The notes below the pieces were generated by a model that searched no databases, was not told where the DNA came from, and saw only the letters and a program-made list of their open reading frames with translations. This document shows positions 18,387 to 28,800 of a stretch of DNA of 64,000 nt, piece by piece. Position numbers and translations under genes: made by a program. The DNA is taken from NCBI RefSeq assembly GCF_000585395.1, contig NZ_KK073875.1, forward strand, positions 5,198,274 to 5,262,273. The letters are read 5' to 3'. Within the stretch, counting starts at the first letter, position 1; every line of letters begins with the position of its first letter. Source of the stretch: Saccharibacillus sacchari DSM 19268. Lineage in GTDB: Bacteria; Bacillota; Bacilli; Paenibacillales; Paenibacillaceae.

Positions 18387-18944
18387 TCACGGCTGAAGCC
18401 GCTCCTCCACCTCTTCCCTCCAAAAAGTTCCCTGGGCAAAGGCCGCGGGGTCGATGCGTCCGAACTCTTGCACGACCCATTTCAGCGTATCCTGCGGGAT
18501 TTCGTTTTGCAAAAAAGCATCCGGTCCGTTCTCGCGGATCGTGCGCTGAACCATCTCGGCGTAGATCAACAGAAATTCCGCAAAGCGCGGCACGGACGAA
18601 TTAATAAACCATTCCGTACCTCCCTGATCCATTCGGATACAGACGACTTCAGATCCGCCGGCTTTCAGGCAAACCGGGTCCCCGTATCCGGTCGTCCCCA
18701 GCAGCCAGTAGGCGGAATATTCCTTCGGCATGCCGAAGGCGCTTTTCAAATCGGACAATCGTCCTTCGCCGGAACGAAATTCAAGATACGGGGCCGAATC
18801 GGCGGGAAGCCCGGCTTGGCATAAAAAGCGCCTGGCCTCGTCCGTGATCGGCACAGCCTCCAGCGCTTCGCAGTCGAAGCGCAGCAGCGGGCCGTCCACG
18901 GCCGTATTCCAGGCAGCTATAAATCGTTCGGGCGTCATAGGCAC
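18387..18944 (-). CDS. SUKH-4-like immunity-type protein
   Basis: About 185 residues. The opening TPERFIAAWN, PITDEARRFLCQAGLPADSAPYLEF, the GTTGYGDPVCLK strand with VVCIRMDQ, and WFINSSVPRFAEFLLIYAEM fit the SUKH-4 group of toxin-immunity proteins. Start choice is open: GTG at 18944 lies eight bases after GGAGG, but GTG 18953 and ATG 18938 are in frame. Same strand as, and 38 bases after, another immunity-like gene. No toxin gene is adjacent. Cytoplasmic. Confidence 0.7.
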   Translation of the reverse strand: MPMTPERFIAAWNTAVDGPLLRFDCEALEAVPITDEARRFLCQAGLPADSAPYLEFRSGEGRLSDLKSAFGMPKEYSAYWLLGTTGYGDPVCLKAGGSEVVCIRMDQGGTEWFINSSVPRFAEFLLIYAEMVQRTIRENGPDAFLQNEIPQDTLKWVVQEFGRIDPAAFAQGTFWREEVEERLQP

Positions 18945-18982
18945 TTCTTCCACCTCCGTCTTTCTACTCCACCTTGATTGGA

Positions 18983-19507
18983 TTAATTCGACGCGAAGGC
19001 AGGATTCTCCCCCGTCTCTTCGCCGCGAGTCAACGCTTCCGTAAAACGATCCACTTTCTCCAGATAAAGCTGCGGCTGCGTTCGTTTGATATCCAGCAAG
19101 GTATTCACGACGCGCCGTGCGGCACGTGCGGGAATCGTTCGGAGCGCGCGGCTGTAAGCTTCAATATAGGGAAAACCCGGGCGATCGGCATTCAGCAGCA
19201 TGCGATGCAGGCGTACGGCCCATCCTTCCGCCCGCGGAAACAGGCCCGGTACGCCAAGTGCCAAGTAATGCATGCTCGCCTGGATTCCGCAGCGATCCGC
19301 AATATAAAAGATCGTCTCGAGCAAATCTCCTGCGGCGCTGGGTTCAATCACGTCATCCTCCAGCATGCGGCACAGATCGGTAATCACCTCTGCCGAAGCA
19401 TTCTGGCCAAGTTCGTTTAAAATATCGGAAAACCTCTCCAGGTCATCTTCTTCTCCGGCAAAATCGCGCATTCGGTACAGCTCGTCCAGCAGTTTTCGGT
19501 CCGGCAA
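18983..19507 (-). CDS. Hypothetical helical protein, possibly immunity-type (Imm30-like)
   Basis: 174 residues, all-helical by composition. Start is a TTG at 19507, nine bases after AGGAGG. The stretch LERFSDILNELGQNASAEVITDLCRMLEDDVIEP followed by a Leu/Ile-rich helix resembles the Imm30 pattern of toxin-immunity proteins, but I am not sure. It forms a likely two-gene unit with the SUKH-4-like gene that follows. No transmembrane segment or signal peptide. Confidence 0.6.
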   Translation of the reverse strand: MPDRKLLDELYRMRDFAGEEDDLERFSDILNELGQNASAEVITDLCRMLEDDVIEPSAAGDLLETIFYIADRCGIQASMHYLALGVPGLFPRAEGWAVRLHRMLLNADRPGFPYIEAYSRALRTIPARAARRVVNTLLDIKRTQPQLYLEKVDRFTEALTRGEETGENPAFASN

Positions 19508-19576
19508 AATGGTTCGCCTCCTCTTCCTTCTGAATTTCTTCGCGCATCTATATCATACCCGATCTGGCGGCAAGCA

Positions 19577-19600
19577 AAAACCGTGCACAATAGGCACGGT
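19577..19600 (-). terminator. Hairpin terminator next to repeat copy 2
   Basis: On the minus strand ACCGTGCC pairs with GCACGGT, followed by five T. It lies 3' of repeat copy 2 and so would end transcripts of the acidic lipoprotein gene. Confidence 0.6.
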
Positions 19601-19605
19601 TGAGG

Positions 19606-19740
19606 TACAGTGAGCGGGGGCTGCGGGAGAAATTCGTTCAAGACGCTGTCTCACCCGGAAAATCGATTGAATTTTTGATAGGAATTTTCCGGGTTCAAAG
19701 GCGTCTTTCACTGAATTTCTCCCTCCGCCCAGTCACTATA
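19606..19740 (-). repeat. Structured palindromic repeat, copy 2
   Basis: Shorter member (135 bp), on the minus strand, downstream of the minus-strand lipoprotein gene. Read on the minus strand the order is: GGC, loop GGA, stem GGGAGAAATTC, AGTGA loop, AAGACGCC, TTTGA, apical stem CCCGG...CCGGG, GAGACA, GCGTCTT, GAAC, GAATTTCTCCC, loop GCA, GCC. Outer stem differs from the full-length copies (AGTGA/TCACT). Confidence 0.88.
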
Positions 19741-19837
19741 GTTTTGGGAGAGGAGTTAAAAGATTTTAAAGCCGCAACTGCTTTTCAAAACCCAGTCTCC
19801 GCAATACATTTTTGATTTACGATACTTTTAACTTTTA

Positions 19838-20680
19838 TCAGTCAGCCAGCGTGGAGAGGGACGCGTAGACTAGCGGCGCGAATGTTTCGGCGTCTTCTCC
19901 GGCAGGGATATTGATTTTGATGTCATATCCCTTGGCCGGGGTTTCCCAGAGTGCGAATTGTCCGGTTCCGGCTTCGTTTTCGGCGGAAAGGAACAGGCGT
20001 GAAGCGGACAAAGCTGCCGGAGCTTTGTCGCCTTTAAGTTCGACTGGCGCGCCGTAGGCTTTCAGCGCGGTTTTGGCTTCGTTGCGCAGCGTGGCAAGCG
20101 CATAGCCTTTCTCGAGCGGCGTGATAATCGCGTAATAGTCAGGATTTGCGGTCATCGACAGACGGTTGGTTTCGGCGTCGAATTCCAGTCCTTCCATTGC
20201 GTAAAAGGCATAACCGTAGCCTTCTTGAAGTTTGCCGGTGACGGAATCGGTAGAGTCGGCTGTGGCGACTTCGAAGTTTTCCGTTTTCGGGCGGTCTGCG
20301 CCTGCGCCTTTATCGCCTTGCTTGGACGCATCGGCCGGATCTTCTTGGTCAATGGTTGCGGTTGCGGAAGAAGCTTCGTCCGTTGCGGCCGTATCGCCGG
20401 CAGCCGTGTCGCTTGATTCCTCTTCCTCTGTTGCTGCCGGATCGTCGGTAGCCGCATCAGTCGAATCGGCAGCGGTATCTCCGCCGTTCTCCTCGTTCGC
20501 AGCTGCCTCCTCGTCTGCCGGCGCTGTTGCCGGTTCTTCGATAGTGGAGTTGTCGGATGTCGCGGTCGTATCGGCCGGTTCGCTTTGAGATGCGGTGTCC
20601 GACTCGTTCCCGCAGGCTGCCAAAGCTCCGCTCAGCAGCAGCACGCCAAGCAAGCTTGCCGCACGGTTATAAGTTTTCAT
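19838..20680 (-). CDS. Putative lipoprotein with long acidic low-complexity linker
   Basis: 280 residues from the start at 20680. Signal peptide with lipobox LAACG places the protein on the outer face of the membrane. Residues about 25-125 are almost only Ala, Thr, Glu, Asp and Ser. A folded C-terminal domain (about 130-280; GYAFYAMEGLEFDAETNRLSM and GYDIKINIP) follows and is unrecognised. An in-frame ATG at 20746 also has a strong AGGAGG site; using it would add 22 residues ahead of the signal peptide. I favour 20680 because it gives a standard signal. Confidence 0.8.
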   Translation of the reverse strand: MKTYNRAASLLGVLLLSGALAACGNESDTASQSEPADTTATSDNSTIEEPATAPADEEAAANEENGGDTAADSTDAATDDPAATEEEESSDTAAGDTAATDEASSATATIDQEDPADASKQGDKGAGADRPKTENFEVATADSTDSVTGKLQEGYGYAFYAMEGLEFDAETNRLSMTANPDYYAIITPLEKGYALATLRNEAKTALKAYGAPVELKGDKAPAALSASRLFLSAENEAGTGQFALWETPAKGYDIKINIPAGEDAETFAPLVYASLSTLAD

Positions 20681-20995
20681 GGAAATGCACCTCCTGTTGA
20701 AAATAGACGCAGCCATTCGCCGAAAAGTTTCGACAAAAAGCCCCATCTTTGCACTTCCTCCTTTTAACCCTTACATCGCCGTGTGACTCAGAAAGCAGGC
20801 AAAAAACGCGCTATGACGCCAAAAAAAGTATAGCTTCGCGGCAAGTAAACAAGCATTCAAGTCCAATGGATACTATCACAAAAGAACCCCCGGATTTTAA
20901 AAATCGGGAGTTCTTTTCATAGCTTGAAAGCTTTGACTCAAACAATTCGGAAAGATCGGAGCGTCATGCGGAAGGATCTTTTCAGGCCGCAATCG
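20681..20995. other. Intergenic region between lipoprotein and GH cluster
   Basis: About 315 bases. Holds the terminator of the glycosidase operon (20885-20919) and, on the minus strand, the lipoprotein leader with a second AGGAGG site before an in-frame ATG at 20746. No other gene is visible. Confidence 0.5.
20885..20919 (-). terminator. Terminator of the glycosidase operon (bidirectional form)
   Basis: On the minus strand GAACTCCCGATTTT pairs with AAAATCCGGGGGTTC and is followed by TTTT. About 75 bases after the stop of the last glycosidase gene. Confidence 0.8.
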
Positions 20996-23900
20996 CTACC
21001 CGACTTCGATCTGTACTTCTTCCGGACGGTAAACCGCCGTAATATCGCCTTGCGAATTCGTCGCGAACAACGCGGAGCGCTCGCTTTCCAGCGTGAAGCT
21101 GTAGATCCGGCCTGTAGCCCGATCGCGAACTTTCACTTCGGCATCCCACGCGTACTCGGACACGAACACGTACAGGCTGCCTTCGGCGAACTTCAGCTTG
21201 CGGCCGTAAAGTCCTGCCAGCTCGCCGCCCGCCAACCATTCCAGATCGTCGACGACGCCTGCTTTCTCCGCGGCGTATCGGTACAATTCGGCAATCGGAG
21301 CATCGCCCGACCCCAGTTCGATCGGCAGCGGACTCCAGATCAATCGTCCTTTTCCGTTCGGCACGTTCAATACTTGATCCGCGCGGCCTTCCGCATCGGC
21401 AGGCGTTTCTTTCAGCGTCTCCGCGATCCGGCGTCCGGCGAACGAGACAGGCAGGCGCTTGCCGTCCAGCTCCAACATTTCTTCGCGGCGCACATTGCCC
21501 AACGTACGGATGCCAAGCAGTTTGTCGGCGCGGTCCGATTCATGCCAGTACGCATCCAGACCAACCGGCCCCGTGATAACCAAAGTCGCTTGCGTGGACT
21601 TGGCGATCCGCAGCAGCGTCTTCATGGAATCGTCGTCCATATTGTGCGGACTCGGCACGAAAATCAGCTTGGCCGGGTTTGATTTGAGCGAATCCAGTCG
21701 GTACTCGGACACCGCACGGAACGGTAACTTCAGATCGTATGTCAACACGCGCGTCAGTCGATTCGTAGTCTCAACCGCGAACGAACGGTTCGAGAAATCG
21801 TTGGAATACGGGTAAACGGCTGCCACTTCTTCAAGCTTCCGCCCTTTGAACAGATCGCGGATTTGAGCCATAAAGCGTCCGAAATCATACGATACGTCGG
21901 CTTCCGGCTTTTCCGTGCCGTCGGCTCTCAATGCCCCGATATGCGATTCGTTGGCGTTGTCCATATAGAAGTTGGTGTTCCAAATCCATTGGATCGCGCC
22001 CGCGCCGCCCGTGGAGAAGGCATATGCATACTTGCGCTCTAAGAAATTGCGCAGTTCGAACTCGCTGCGCTTGGCCCGGCCGTCCGGCGTTTCGACGTAC
22101 ATGATGCCCGTCTCCTGAATCACGTTCGGCTTGTCCGGCGTTTTCGCGAACACGCCGTCCCAGACCAGGCTGTCGTTCAGCCACCAGGAATGCACGGTCG
22201 TGTAATCGACGGCGTCTTCATAGAACAGCGGCGACGGACGCTGGGCGCCTTGCGCTTCGTCCTGGCCGACCGTAACCAGGTGATGAGGAACAAGCTGCTT
22301 GATCGAAGAGGTCAGCTCTGCTGCCCAAGCGCTGTGCATTTCGACCGAGAACAGGCTGTAATCCAGCCAGCGGGTGCCTTTTTTGCCTTTATGCATGTCC
22401 TGCACGTCGAAGTTGATCTCTTCAGGCTCCGGAATCGCCGCCGCTTCGAACGAAGGCAATTCGGCAGGGGTCATGTTCCAGTGCTCGCGCAGCTCATGAA
22501 TCGAATCATGACGCTTCTTAAGCCAGGTCACGAAAGCCGCACGTTCAAACTCGTCGCGTAACGAACGCGGTCCGGCCGAGAAAATTTTCGCCGGGTCGAA
22601 CATCGACGGCTCGTTGATCAGATCCCAATCCACATGCGTCGTCTGCGTATGACGGCTGACGATCGAGCGGATAAAGCGTTTCTGCGCTTCCACGCTTTGC
22701 GGATCGAGGTACGGGTTTTTGCCTTCCCATGTCTCCGGCGTAAAGGAGAAGAAGGTGAAGGTGACATGCAGCTTATGCTTGGCGGCAGTCAAGAAGAACG
22801 CATCAATCGCGCGAAGCACTTCCTCGGACGCATGGCCGTCAACCTGCATAATATTGCGGTAAGCCGTCCAGATTCCGGTACGAATCCAGTTGATGCCGGC
22901 TTTTGCCATAGCCGCCATGTCGCGATCCCAGACCGCCGCATTAGGCAGGAACAAGAATTTGCGCGCCACGTCGGAAGTCATGTAGGTCATGCCGACGATC
23001 GGCAGCGGGCGTCCGTCTTGCACGAAGTAATCGCGGTTGGAGGAGATCGGCTGACCGGATGCCAGCAACTCCTGATCTTGCCCCCAGAATCCTTGGCTAA
23101 GTACGCGAATTTCCCCTTCTGGCGATTGCGCATGACAAGTAACGTTATGCAGGCCCGGGTTAATATCGAAAGGAAGCACGATGTTCAATACGTTCCAATC
23201 GTGGGATACCGCTGTCTCAAGGGTCTGGGCGTAAGCTTCCGAGCCGTCAGGCGACGTTACGGACAATCGGAACGTCCATGCTCCGGCTTGGCCGAGTTGC
23301 TGCGCTTCGGCGCCGCTGCCCGCAGCATTCTGATCAGCTTTTCCTTTTTTGCTTGCTCCGTTTCCTTCGCTTTGTCCGCTGTCGCTTTTCGCGATGCGCG
23401 ACACCTTGCCGCCGGAAATCAGCGAGCCAACGTCCTGTTGCTCGACGAATACAGGCAGATTGGCCGGAACCCCTGCGCGACGAATCCGCTGCACGCGCAG
23501 CTTCAGCCGCGCACGCTCGCCCGGTTCGTATACGGCGCTATCCGGTGCCAGCGACAGCTCGATAGCTTCGCGCGCGGCGAACGCCGCCCAACGCGCTAAT
23601 GCTTCAAGCCCTTGACTTTCCGCAAGCGCAGCAGTCAACGGGCGGTTCACGAACACCCAGCGCGAACCCGCAAACGGACCGCGCACCTGCTCCCACAGCA
23701 CAACGGGGGCCGAGATCGGACGCTCCGAAGCATCGTAGGCCCGCAGCAGCGGCGTGATTTTGGTGCTCATCGTGCCTGCCGAGCCCATTTGCTCCGGCAG
23801 ATCGGCGTCGCGCGTCGTATGCGGAACCAGGTTCCAAGTCGTGCCGATGCTTCCTTTTCCCGCTGCGCCGCCGTTCTCGTCGACTGCCGCGAACAACGCT

Positions 23901-24352
23901 TCGTCGCCGTCCAGCAGCGGCAGTTCCGGCGAAGCTTCCAGACGAACCGCCTGTTTGGCTTCGACCGCCAACGTTTCGTGGATAAAGAGCTGTTGGTGAT
24001 AACCCGTTTGCTCAGGCCCGATCCGCCAACGCCCGCCTTCCTGACGCACCGGACGCTTGAACGGCGCTCCGCCTACGCTGAGCAGGCCGCCGCCTTTTTT
24101 CAAAAAGTCCAGAATGGCCGTCCATGCGCTCTCCGGGAAATACGGCGCGTGCAGATTGACCAATACGCCGTCGCCGTCGCTCAAGCGGTCGTTCAACGCG
24201 TCGCCCAGATCGGCCGCGCTGGTTACCAGACCGTAAGCGCCCAGTTCTTTCAAACCCGGCAGCGGGCCGGAAGCCGGAAAGCTCGGGTCGCGGAAAAAAA
24301 TCACCTTTTTATTGGTCGGCTCCGCCGCTTTTTTCAAATACGTTTCGCTCAC
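20996..24352 (-). CDS. Large clan GH-A glycoside hydrolase (beta-galactosidase/GH42- or GH5-like)
   Basis: 1118 residues, no signal peptide, so cytoplasmic. Order: an N-terminal Rossmann/amidotransferase-like domain (about 15-110), a beta-rich region, and a charged Gly/Ser/Lys linker (about 325-355). A (beta/alpha)8 barrel (about 425-800) follows, with acid/base Glu in DWDLINEPS and probable nucleophile Glu in NVIQETGIMY. A second GATase-like domain (YPYSNDFSNRS...LIFVPSPHN) and a beta sandwich end the protein. That plan fits a GH42/GH5-like enzyme. Its operon contains alpha-mannosidases, so a beta-linked mannose or galactose substrate is plausible. Starts at GTG 24352, overlapping the GH125 stop. 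Confidence 0.8.
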   Translation of the reverse strand: MSETYLKKAAEPTNKKVIFFRDPSFPASGPLPGLKELGAYGLVTSAADLGDALNDRLSDGDGVLVNLHAPYFPESAWTAILDFLKKGGGLLSVGGAPFKRPVRQEGGRWRIGPEQTGYHQQLFIHETLAVEAKQAVRLEASPELPLLDGDEALFAAVDENGGAAGKGSIGTTWNLVPHTTRDADLPEQMGSAGTMSTKITPLLRAYDASERPISAPVVLWEQVRGPFAGSRWVFVNRPLTAALAESQGLEALARWAAFAAREAIELSLAPDSAVYEPGERARLKLRVQRIRRAGVPANLPVFVEQQDVGSLISGGKVSRIAKSDSGQSEGNGASKKGKADQNAAGSGAEAQQLGQAGAWTFRLSVTSPDGSEAYAQTLETAVSHDWNVLNIVLPFDINPGLHNVTCHAQSPEGEIRVLSQGFWGQDQELLASGQPISSNRDYFVQDGRPLPIVGMTYMTSDVARKFLFLPNAAVWDRDMAAMAKAGINWIRTGIWTAYRNIMQVDGHASEEVLRAIDAFFLTAAKHKLHVTFTFFSFTPETWEGKNPYLDPQSVEAQKRFIRSIVSRHTQTTHVDWDLINEPSMFDPAKIFSAGPRSLRDEFERAAFVTWLKKRHDSIHELREHWNMTPAELPSFEAAAIPEPEEINFDVQDMHKGKKGTRWLDYSLFSVEMHSAWAAELTSSIKQLVPHHLVTVGQDEAQGAQRPSPLFYEDAVDYTTVHSWWLNDSLVWDGVFAKTPDKPNVIQETGIMYVETPDGRAKRSEFELRNFLERKYAYAFSTGGAGAIQWIWNTNFYMDNANESHIGALRADGTEKPEADVSYDFGRFMAQIRDLFKGRKLEEVAAVYPYSNDFSNRSFAVETTNRLTRVLTYDLKLPFRAVSEYRLDSLKSNPAKLIFVPSPHNMDDDSMKTLLRIAKSTQATLVITGPVGLDAYWHESDRADKLLGIRTLGNVRREEMLELDGKRLPVSFAGRRIAETLKETPADAEGRADQVLNVPNGKGRLIWSPLPIELGSGDAPIAELYRYAAEKAGVVDDLEWLAGGELAGLYGRKLKFAEGSLYVFVSEYAWDAEVKVRDRATGRIYSFTLESERSALFATNSQGDITAVYRPEEVQIEVG

Positions 24353-25668
24353 AAAATATCCTCCTTCATCGCCTTATACACCAGCTGCGAGAACAGGCTG
24401 TTGGACCAGGCAAACCATTTTCGCGTGAAAATCGTCGGGTCGTCCACATGGAAGCCTTCGTGCATGAATCCGGTGTCCGCGTCCGTGTTCTCCAGCATCT
24501 GAATCAACTCCAGCTTCTCCTCTTTCGACGAAGCCGTCAAGCCCTGCATGGAAAGCGCCATATGCCAAACGTAATCCGGCGGAGTATGCGGGCTGCCGAT
24601 TCCTTTTGCCGCGGTGCCTTCGTAGTAGAACGGGTTTTCTTTGCTCAGCGCGAAGCGTCTCGTGTTTTGATACACCGGATCGTCCGCGCCGACGTAGCCC
24701 AGATACGGAATCGACATCAGGCCCGGCGTGCCGGCGTCGTCCATCAGGCAGTAATTGCCGAAGCCGTCCGTCTCGTACGCGTAGATCGGGCCGAATTCCG
24801 GGTGACGGTAAGTGCCGTACAAACGGATGCCGCGATCGATTTCCTGCTCCAGCTTTTTCAGCTCGCGCACGTAATCCTGATCGCGGAAGATCCATTCGAA
24901 AAACTCCTGCATCTGCCGAAGCGCCACGACCGCGAACATATTGCCCGGAATATTGTAGTGGAAATCGCAAGCGTCGTCGCTGGAGCGGAAGCCCGACCAG
25001 ACCATCCCCGTGTAGTTGACCGGCATGCCCATTCCTTTGTTTTGCAGGGAGTCATGTTCGATGCCGTTGTCGCGGGTGAAGCGGTACGGCGATTGTTCGA
25101 AATGGTACTGCTCGGTACGGAACACGTTCACGATCGCTTCCATCGCTTCGCGGAAACTTCCGTCGAAGATATCCGTCTGCTCCGTTTCTTTCCAATAGAG
25201 ATAAGCCAAACGCACGACGAAGCAGAGCGAGTCGATCTCGAATTTGCGCTCCCAGACCCACGGGGACATCTCGGTGCCGTCGCCTTTGTTCCAATGCCAA
25301 TCGTTGGCCGTTTCGTTGAACGCGTTGGCGTAAGGATCGATCAGGACGTATTTCACGTGACGCTTGACCAGCCCGCCGATGATGCGTTGCAGATCCTTAT
25401 CTTCTTTGGCGAAAGGCACATAATGAATAACCTGTTCGACCGAATCGCGCAACCAGCTTGCCGGGATATCGCCCGTAATGACGAAGGTCGTGCCGTCGTC
25501 CATCAGCTTGGTCGTCGTCTCCAGCGTATTGGGAAAACAGTTCTTGAACAGCTTCAGCAGCTTGGGGCGATGCGCAAGCGCGACGTCGGCCTCGGCCAGC
25601 ACGTCCTGCACGGCTTGCGGAAGTTCGAATTTGGGCATCGGGATTTTGGGAAGGCGGAATTGTTCCAA
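24349..25668 (-). CDS. GH125 exo-alpha-1,6-mannosidase
   Basis: 439 residues. GH125 enzymes are metal-independent inverting alpha-1,6-mannosidases with an (alpha/alpha)6 barrel. Visible: GDIPASWLRDSVEQVIHYVP, NETANDWHWNKGDGTEMSPWVWERKFEIDSL, RSSDDACDFHYNIPGNMFAV and IPYLGYVGADDPVYQNTRRF, in family order. Start is TTG 25668, eight bases after AAGGAG; the frame is open 24 codons upstream without a ribosome site. No signal peptide. Removes alpha-1,6-mannose branches from imported mannosides together with the GH38 enzyme. Confidence 0.93.
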   Translation of the reverse strand: MEQFRLPKIPMPKFELPQAVQDVLAEADVALAHRPKLLKLFKNCFPNTLETTTKLMDDGTTFVITGDIPASWLRDSVEQVIHYVPFAKEDKDLQRIIGGLVKRHVKYVLIDPYANAFNETANDWHWNKGDGTEMSPWVWERKFEIDSLCFVVRLAYLYWKETEQTDIFDGSFREAMEAIVNVFRTEQYHFEQSPYRFTRDNGIEHDSLQNKGMGMPVNYTGMVWSGFRSSDDACDFHYNIPGNMFAVVALRQMQEFFEWIFRDQDYVRELKKLEQEIDRGIRLYGTYRHPEFGPIYAYETDGFGNYCLMDDAGTPGLMSIPYLGYVGADDPVYQNTRRFALSKENPFYYEGTAAKGIGSPHTPPDYVWHMALSMQGLTASSKEEKLELIQMLENTDADTGFMHEGFHVDDPTIFTRKWFAWSNSLFSQLVYKAMKEDIL

Positions 25669-25720
25669 GTGGATCGCTCCTTTTTCGTTTGATGTACCGG
25701 AATCTCTTTTGAAAAGAAAA

Positions 25721-25791
25721 GCCGACGCCCCGCCAATCACCGTCTCGGCAGCGAAAGCCGTCGTTTGGATGGTTGAGCGAAAGGCGTCGGC
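25721..25791 (-). terminator. Long-loop hairpin between GH38 and GH125 genes
   Basis: GCCGACGCC (25721-25729) pairs perfectly with GGCGTCGGC (25783-25791) around a 53-base loop; on the minus strand TTTTCTTTTC follows. It could partly end or process the transcript inside the operon. Confidence 0.45.
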
Positions 25792-25826
25792 GCAACATGC
25801 GGATCAAAATCTCGAATCGAGAAAAA

Positions 25827-28800
25827 TTAAGCCAGAATCAACTTCACCGTCTTGATCTCGTAAGGCTTGAAATCAAGCGATACGGCGACACCCTCGATCA
25901 GTTCCAATTCTTCGCCGTCTTCTTCCAGCGCGCCCGACAGGACGGCTCGCTTGAACGGATACGGCCAGTTGAACATTACCGACTCCCGTCCGCCTGCCGA
26001 TTCGTACAGACGCACGATTACGCCGCTTCCGTCTTCGGCCGGTTTGATCGTGTCCAAAATGACATGTTCGCCCGTATACACAATCATCGAAGCCGACGAC
26101 GTCAATTCGCCCGCATGGGCGGTTGTACGAACGACCGGCAGGGTCTGGTTCAGCGCCGCTGCGGCATGCACGGTATTGGCGCTTCTCCAACTGCTATGGT
26201 GAGGATACAGCGAATAGGTGAAATCATGCTCGCCCAGATCCGCCTGCGTATCCGGCCATTTCGGCGCTCTTAGCAGGGACAAACGGATGTTGCTGCCTTG
26301 AATATCGTAGCCGTATTTGCAATCGTTCAGCAGGCTGACGCCGTAACCGCGCTCGGATACATCGGCAAAACGGTGTCCGCATACTTCAAACTGTGCTTGC
26401 TCCCAGCTCGTATTGCGATGCGTCGGACGCTCCAGCGATCCGAACGGAATTTCGTAGGTCGCTTTTTCAGCCAGCACATCGACCGGGAAAGCCACTTTCA
26501 ACAACTTGTGCGCTTCATTCCAAGACACATGCGTTTTGAAGTCGATCCGGCGATCATGCTTGTAGAAAATAACATCCTGCTCGATCGTCGACTGATTCAG
26601 TTTCCAGCGGAAACGCAGCACGTCGCGCACGCCGCCGGAAGCGATCACCGTTTTATCGAGCAGTTCCGCTTGGCCAGCCGGTTGCTGTTCGAAGCGGGGA
26701 TCGATATCCCACGCATCCCATTCGGTCGGACGGTCGTGGAAGAATTGGAACGCGTTCGCGGCTTCGCCCGCTTGAATGACTTCGCGCTCCGCTTCTTTGT
26801 CGAACAACGAAACGATCTCGCCCCGTTCGTTGAAACGAACCGTATAATGCGCGGCTTCCCACACGTCCGAAACCGTCCGTTCATGCGAACTTTCGCTTTG
26901 TGCGGAAGTTGCGGCGTTCGGCAATCCTTCCTTTTCTGTCGGACGCAGCCAGATCGTCATATAACCCAATGCCGGAATATGCGGAACGAACACGCTCAAT
27001 TCGCCGGTCGTTTCGTCGTAATCCGCTTCGAGGCGAGTTCCTTCGGAATCGTAGGCCGCCTGTCCCGCCGCTTCGGGAATCTGCACCGTAGCAAATCGGT
27101 TCCACCCCTGGCTATTGAAAATAACGTAAGGCGTACCTTCGCCCTGCGTATTGATGCGATCCACAAGCGCATTCGTGCCGATCTCAAGACCCCGGTCGCC
27201 TTCCGCAAACACTTCCGCGTATTCGGCATCCGAAGTCTGATACGTTTCCGTAATCGCCGAGCCCGGAATGATATCGTGGAACTGGTTCAGCAGGATCAGC
27301 TTCCAGCCTTTGTGCAGCGATTCCAGTGCTTCGCCGTATTTTTCATGCGGCTGTGCGCCAGGCGACGTCGAACCTGCCGCTCCCGCCGCCAGCGCGTTCC
27401 AGAGCTCCGCTTCGCGATACAGAATTTCCGCTTTGCGATTGGCGCGCTTGTTATAGGCATGCGTCGTATACGTACCTCGGTGGAGCTCCAAATACAGGTC
27501 GCCGCGCCAGATCGGAAGATCCGGCTCCGCCTGCGTGATGCCTTCGAAGAATTCCGTCGCCGTGCCGTAACGGCTGCCCGGCTGTCCGACCATCAGATCG
27601 GCGCGGTCGATATACTCCAGCATTTCCCGCGTGACGCCGCCGCCTCCGTCGCCGTGTCCGTACAGCAGCATCTGCTCGGTGTGCTTGTCTTTTTGACGGT
27701 AAGATTGCCAGTGTTCGTGAATGTCTTTCGGATGCGTGTGTTCGTTGACGCCGTGGTTCAGATACGACAGAATCGGCGTGCCGTCGATCCCCATCCAGTG
27801 GAACAGATCGTACGGGAAGGTGTTCGTGTCGTTCCAGTTCAGCTTGGTCGTCATGAAGTAGTCCACGCCGCCGTGCTTCAGAATTTGCGGCAGCGACGCG
27901 CAGTATCCGAACGTGTCCGGCAGCCATTCGATATGCGAGATTTTGCCGAACTCTTCTTGATAAAAACGTTGGCCGTACAGCATCTGCCGCATCAGCGATT
28001 CGCCGCTCGGAATATTCAGGTCGGGCTCGACCCACATGCCGCCGACCAGTTCCCAACGGCCTTCTTTGATCCGGGCTTTCACGCGTTCGTACAGCTCGGG
28101 ATCGTTTTGCTTCAGGAAATCGAACAGGATCGGTTGGCTTTGCGTATACAGATACCCCGGGTATTCGTTCATCAGCGTATCAACGCTGGAGAACGTACGG
28201 CTCGTTTTGCGCACCGTTTCCCGTACCGGCCACAGCCAGGCGATGTCGATATGCGATTGGCCGACCATGATCTCTTGCCCTTCCGAGTTGTTGCCGCCGA
28301 TCTCGCGTACGCGACCGCGCAGCTGCTCTTCGATCGCGGCCACAGCGGAAGCTTCCAGGATTTCGTCTTGGCGAAGTCCGGTAAAAGCATCCATCGCGCT
28401 ATGCAGAGATTCCAGCAGACGCACGCGGCGGAAGTCGGTCTCCGGCAGCAGCACCAGCGAGTCGCGTACCACCGTCACGGTGTACATCAGGCTGCGGACA
28501 GGCTTGTTCGGCAGTACGATCAAACTGCGCACCGCTGTAATCGGAGGCTTGATCGTCGCCTGCTCGTTCAATGGGTCGTAAGGCTCGGGAATAATATCGA
28601 ACATCTCGATCTCAAGCTCCGGCTCAGGGCCGACCTGCTTCAAATCAAGCGTAGCGTACGTATGGTTGTCGTCGATCCCCTGATACGAATTGCCGTTCAC
28701 CCGCAGCAGCCCTTCGCCGCCGCAGTCGAAGATCAGGCCTACCGAATCCGTATTCCAATCCGCAGGAACGTCAAGCTTCGAGCGGAAGAAGTAAGTCGTG

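Noticed and set aside
22634-23599. 321-codon plus-strand frame opposite the GH-A hydrolase
   Set aside because: Shadow; composition and lack of start signals match antisense of a GC-biased gene.
25741-25826. Separate promoter for the GH125 gene
   Set aside because: No hexamer pair with good spacing; only a long-loop hairpin is visible.
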